Positions 31,130 to 33,598 of a stretch of DNA of 33,598 nucleotides are shown here, piece after piece. The translations under genes and the position numbers were made by a program. The notes below the pieces were generated by a model. It ran no database searches and was not told where the DNA came from. It worked only from the letters and a program-made list of their open reading frames with translations. Origin of the DNA: a virus; IMG/VR virus record IMGVR_UViG_3300045974_000168, positions 1 through 33,598 of that record; one strand, given 5' to 3'. How positions within the stretch are numbered: position 1 is the first letter of the stretch; the number at the start of each line of letters is the position of its first letter.

Positions 31130-31336
31130 ATGGACTGTATAATAGTAATATTAAAAGCGCTGATAATAGGTCTTTTGTTTTCCCTATCAGCAGCGCTTTT
31201 TCTTGGTTATTGTTTGCGACCATTTATTCACCGGACGATTAAGCATCCATCGCCCAGATTCGCCGATGTCAATCATCAGCTACTGATAAGCCGTCCTCCC
31301 CAGACCATCTTACCTTTCAAAATTGGCACCGCTTGA
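31130..31336 (+). CDS. Possible lysogen-expressed membrane protein (68 aa)
   Basis: Good site GGGAG before ATG and a promoter 42 bases upstream. N-terminal hydrophobic helix (ILKALIIGLLFSLSAALFLG) then a basic tail. The same DNA holds a strong hairpin that ends the opposite late operon, and the 3' 60 bases overlap the metallophosphoesterase gene, so the ORF may be fortuitous. If real, a superinfection-exclusion or other membrane role would be typical for a gene in this place. Confidence 0.45.
   Translation: MDCIIVILKALIIGLLFSLSAALFLGYCLRPFIHRTIKHPSPRFADVNHQLLISRPPQTILPFKIGTA
31153..31200. terminator. Bidirectional terminator at end of late operon
   Basis: AAAAGCGCTG and CAGCGCTTTT arms with further internal pairing (ATAGG/CCTAT). 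T-rich on both sides. Lies 76 bases after the metallophosphoesterase stop. Confidence 0.8.
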
Positions 31337-32208
31337 GCGAGGAACTGCGACCCCTCCGGCTCAAACTGAGTAATGCTTAATCCCTGTTGCCAATTCGCAA
31401 CGCCTTTAATATATTCGGGGTGAAGGTCTGCCAGACATCCTCCCTCTACCCACACGTACTCACCACCCCGCTTTGTTGTGTAGTATGTGCCGATTCTGTG
31501 AGTGTGTCCGGATGCTCCGCTTGTGCCTTCCCTTGACTGCTCATTTTTGGCAGTGTAGCTGGACTCTGCCCTGACAATGTCGCCATGTTTCCACAAAAAG
31601 CCTTTGTATTCGTAATTGTCCCTGTAATCGATGCCAAGTTCTGGCAGTCCCATTACTTCCTGCAACTTTAACGCTCTGAGCCCACATAACCCTTTTGCGT
31701 CGCTCCACAAGTATTTCTGTAATCTGTCTGTATGGTTTGCCGCAAGCATGATTATTTTAGAGCCAGGACAACGCTTAACGAGGTCTGACAGCATTTCGTG
31801 GGAAAGGTCTAGCTCGTACTGCAATGACACGCCAGATGACCTATCAGGGTCTTTATTGAAGCGTGATAGTGCGTAGAAGTCGTGGACTTCGTGAATAATG
31901 ATAACCTGTGGCTTGATAGTCTCGCAAAACTTAAAGGCCACCTCTACCGCTGCCGGGTCGTGATATGGTACATGCCAGTCGTGCATTGCAACGATAGTGT
32001 GCCCCAGTTCTGCGGATGCCGGCCTGACCCACTCCCTCTGATATCCTTGTTGTGACCGGACACGTTCAAGGTACTTGCGGGTTGCGTCGGTTGTTCTGCT
32101 GAACCCTGCGAGCTCCAACTTGGCTTGTACATCGGATGGCTGTGCAAAGATATCTTGAAATATTATCTCTTGCTCTGGTTCGCTCCATGTTGATGTCCTG
32201 ATAAGCAT
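31276..32208 (-). CDS. Calcineurin-type metallophosphoesterase with N-terminal HTH-like segment
   Basis: 310 aa from ATG 32208 (AGGGGG upstream; the longer reading to 32274 crosses the terminator and is rejected). Motifs in order: HDWHVPYHD (about 76-84, metal-binding Asp/His), HEVHDF, AANHTDRLQ, and GHTHRIG near the C-terminus. Together these are the DxH/NH[ED]/GHxH signature. Residues about 20-55 (FAQPSDVQAKLELAGFSRTT) resemble a short HTH. Substrate unknown; nucleic-acid or nucleotide phosphoester is likely. It is the last gene of the late operon, past a terminator, so expression may be reduced. Confidence 0.85.
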   Translation of the reverse strand: MLIRTSTWSEPEQEIIFQDIFAQPSDVQAKLELAGFSRTTDATRKYLERVRSQQGYQREWVRPASAELGHTIVAMHDWHVPYHDPAAVEVAFKFCETIKPQVIIIHEVHDFYALSRFNKDPDRSSGVSLQYELDLSHEMLSDLVKRCPGSKIIMLAANHTDRLQKYLWSDAKGLCGLRALKLQEVMGLPELGIDYRDNYEYKGFLWKHGDIVRAESSYTAKNEQSREGTSGASGHTHRIGTYYTTKRGGEYVWVEGGCLADLHPEYIKGVANWQQGLSITQFEPEGSQFLAQAVPILKGKMVWGGRLISS

Positions 32209-32254
32209 GTGACCCCCTGATGGTGTTTGAGATGTGCCGGGGTTTTGGCCTAGT

Positions 32255-32284
32255 AATAAAAAAAAAGGGGTCAAAGACCCCTTT
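32255..32284 (-). terminator. Rho-independent terminator after putative holin gene
   Basis: AAAGGGGTC, loop TTT, GACCCCTTT, then a run of T on the minus strand; 18 bases after the 142-aa gene stop. Confidence 0.92.
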
Positions 32285-32301
32285 GGTGATTCATAAAGTT
32301 T

Positions 32302-32730
32302 TTACTGCTTGATAATGTCACCAGCACCGTCACCGTCGGCCGCATTCTGCGCCAGAAGCGGTGCAAGCGATGCGGCAATAGCAGCATAAGTGTCAACCTT
32401 CGATTGACCTTGTACGGCCTCCTGCTTCGCTTGATTGACGACGTTCACAATATCAAGGACGGGCGCTGCTGCTCCGATGACAGTTGTCATGCCTGCGGCG
32501 ATTTTTGCATTTGCAGCGATGACATCTCCGGTGTTGCTGTTAGAGCCAACTGACTGAATGCCAGATGAGGTGATTGCGCCCATGACACCAATTGTCGAAC
32601 TATCGACTGGAACCTTGCCGGTTGCCATTGCGTAACCCATACCTGCCGCCCCTGCCAGCTTCAACAGTCCAAAGATTGTTGACGTTGGGTCTGCCTTTGC
32701 GTTCTTGAAAAAATTCTTGAAAAAAATCAT
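32302..32730 (-). CDS. Putative holin or membrane-associated lysis protein (142 aa)
   Basis: Basic N-terminus (FFKNFFKNAKAD), a first weakly hydrophobic Gly/Ala segment (TIFGLLKLAGAAGMGYAMA, about 18-36) and a second one near 75-95 (IAAGMTTVIGAAAPVLDIV). Position in the lysis group favours a holin, but hydrophobicity is modest and the Ala/Gln-rich C-terminus is atypical. AAAAGGAG before ATG. Alternative: virion-associated protein. Confidence 0.6.
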   Translation of the reverse strand: MIFFKNFFKNAKADPTSTIFGLLKLAGAAGMGYAMATGKVPVDSSTIGVMGAITSSGIQSVGSNSNTGDVIAANAKIAAGMTTVIGAAAPVLDIVNVVNQAKQEAVQGQSKVDTYAAIAASLAPLLAQNAADGDGAGDIIKQ

Positions 32731-32756
32731 GACGTGTTCTCCTTTTCTTTTTGGTT

Positions 32757-33170
32757 TTATGGTGCTGTGAGAATAGTTTCTTGTCTGCGTTTGGCCGCTG
32801 CACCGCCAAAGTCAAACAGCGCATGCGCAACCCACCAGCGCCTGATTGCGCTCATTCCGTCCTCCTTGCATATAGTGTCAAGAATCTCATCTGCAAGGGG
32901 TCTCATATGCTCAGGAAGTTGACCCTGACGCATGAGTTGATACAGCGCATCATGAACGAGACTGCCCCTCATGAAATTCTTTGAGTCGATTGTTGGACCC
33001 GAAGGACCGTCCCACGCATACCCCTCTTTAATGATGAGGGTTCCGTCTTTTTTCAGAGTGATGAACCCGTGGTCAAACAAGTCCTCATCCGGATGAATGA
33101 TGATTTTTGTGGTGTACTCTTCATGCAGTTGATACTTGTATCCATCGTGATATTTGATGGTCTCTTTCAC
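32757..33170 (-). CDS. DUF1353 family protein
   Basis: 137 aa beginning with GTG 33170; AGGAGG six bases upstream overlaps the end of the 30-aa gene. The core GYAWDGPSGPTID, NFMRGSLVHDALYQLMR and a C-terminal FGG are the conserved blocks of DUF1353, widespread in phage tail/lysis regions. Biochemical role is unknown; His/Asp residues in LVHDALY suggest a possible hydrolase. Confidence 0.9.
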   Translation of the reverse strand: MKETIKYHDGYKYQLHEEYTTKIIIHPDEDLFDHGFITLKKDGTLIIKEGYAWDGPSGPTIDSKNFMRGSLVHDALYQLMRQGQLPEHMRPLADEILDTICKEDGMSAIRRWWVAHALFDFGGAAAKRRQETILTAP

Positions 33171-33173
33171 GAC

Positions 33174-33266
33174 TCACCTCCTTGATTTTTCAGCGTATGC
33201 ACACAACAGAACGAATCCGTAGAACAGCAGCAATCCAAACGCAGGGTCTTGTGGATACCATTCCAT
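33174..33266 (-). CDS. 30-aa single-pass membrane peptide
   Basis: MEWYPQDPAFGLLLFYGFVL then LCAYAEKSRR: one membrane helix with a basic end, positive-inside type. It has GGAGG upstream and is the first gene after the shared promoter at 33295. It lies between endolysin and DUF1353 genes, so a small holin/antiholin or spanin-like accessory is plausible. Too short to assign by sequence. Confidence 0.65.
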   Translation of the reverse strand: MEWYPQDPAFGLLLFYGFVLLCAYAEKSRR

Positions 33267-33294
33267 TTTGTGCGCCTCCTGCCTTGATGTGTTT

Positions 33295-33323
33295 ATAGTA
33301 TGCACAGGTTGTGTGCGTGTCAA
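33295..33323 (-). promoter_or_regulatory. Shared-motif promoter before lysis genes
   Basis: Perfect TTGACA, spacer CGCACACAACCTGTGCA (17), TACTAT followed by AAACAC. Strongest of the six; the -35 contains the endolysin stop TGA (33320-33322). Confidence 0.85.
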
Positions 33324-33598
33324 ACCACCCAAAACTTTTTCGGAAGTTCTACGTGTGGGAGGTCAGGAGTGCTCCACCTTCCACCCCACACGAGGTCGCA
33401 AGACTCAGCGATTTTTCCGACCTGCTGATAATCTGCTTCACCGTCTTTGTTGATATCGACTTTTGGTGACCACTCCAACTTCTTAGCAGTGCCGACTGCA
33501 AAATCACAAGCAAGACTCTTGCCGGTTGCTGTTGGGAGATGTCGACTGTTCATTGTCCATGTGATTTTCTTGTCGCTATTTCGGAGGGACTGTGTCCT
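33320..33598 (-). CDS. Endolysin, C-terminal part (frame broken at contig end)
   Basis: Carries the distal half of the M15 endolysin, including the zinc-binding end DLPHVEL and the Trp-rich GGRWSTP. A one-base deletion near 33576-33577 relative to the left copy shifts the frame upstream, so the gene seems to begin at an internal Met at 33553. The left copy shows the intact reading. Full protein 184 aa when 1-424 is joined at 33450. Confidence 0.85.
   Translation of the reverse strand, partial: RTQSLRNSDKKITWTMNSRHLPTATGKSLACDFAVGTAKKLEWSPKVDINKDGEADYQQVGKIAESCDLVWGGRWSTPDLPHVELPKKFWVV
33451..33598. repeat. Right copy of terminal overlap repeat
   Basis: Matches 1-149 with one missing C. Marks the circular join; unique length about 33,450 bases. 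Confidence 0.95.

Noticed and set aside
1-33598. CRISPR array, retron or diversity-generating element
   Set aside because: No regular spaced direct repeats, no reverse transcriptase and no adenine-biased template/variable repeat pair were seen. Repeats A and B lack regular spacers.

Overview
The window is one complete temperate tailed-phage genome (long non-contractile, siphovirus-type tail), opened inside its endolysin gene. The first 149 bases recur at the right end (33451-33598) with one missing C, so the ends overlap and the unique circle is about 33,450 bp. The host is a bacterium of moderate GC with ordinary sigma70-type promoters and strong AGGAGG ribosome sites. The M15 endolysin and a promoter-distal lysis group would suit a Gram-negative host, but the lineage cannot be fixed from sequence alone.

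Layout. Almost everything is on the minus strand, read from high to low coordinates. The early operon starts at a consensus promoter near 28.4 kb and runs through small unknown and zinc-knuckle proteins, a replisome organizer, a DnaB/Twinkle-type helicase, an HNH protein and a RusA-like resolvase. A mid region of accessory genes (zinc ribbon, HExxH protein, HAD phosphatase, ParB-like nuclease domain) leads to packaging (small and large terminase), portal, MuF-like protein, scaffold and major capsid. Head-tail joining genes, the tail tube, tail assembly chaperones joined by a -1 frameshift, tape measure, distal tail and hub/receptor protein follow. The circle then continues through the endolysin (split by the window ends), a 30-aa membrane peptide, a DUF1353 protein, a putative holin and a metallophosphoesterase.

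The only clear plus-strand genes form the lysogeny module: a small DNA-binding-like regulator (28.6-29.1 kb), an attP candidate that looks like a tRNA 3' end plus terminator (29.3 kb), and a tyrosine integrase. Divergent consensus promoters and a palindromic operator separate regulator and early operon. Short intergenic stretches on both sides of the integrase carry strong promoters on the plus strand.

Regulatory structure is the most unusual part. Six promoters spread over the genome share the spacer element CGCACACA..CTGT between -35 and -10 and precede early, packaging, tail and lysis genes; several overlap the stop codon of the gene before. Two long non-coding repeats (about 0.5-0.86 kb and 14.5-14.9 kb), built on ATACCCGCGGGTAT and GTCCAATACCC palindromes, interrupt otherwise dense late operons and have no obvious known role.
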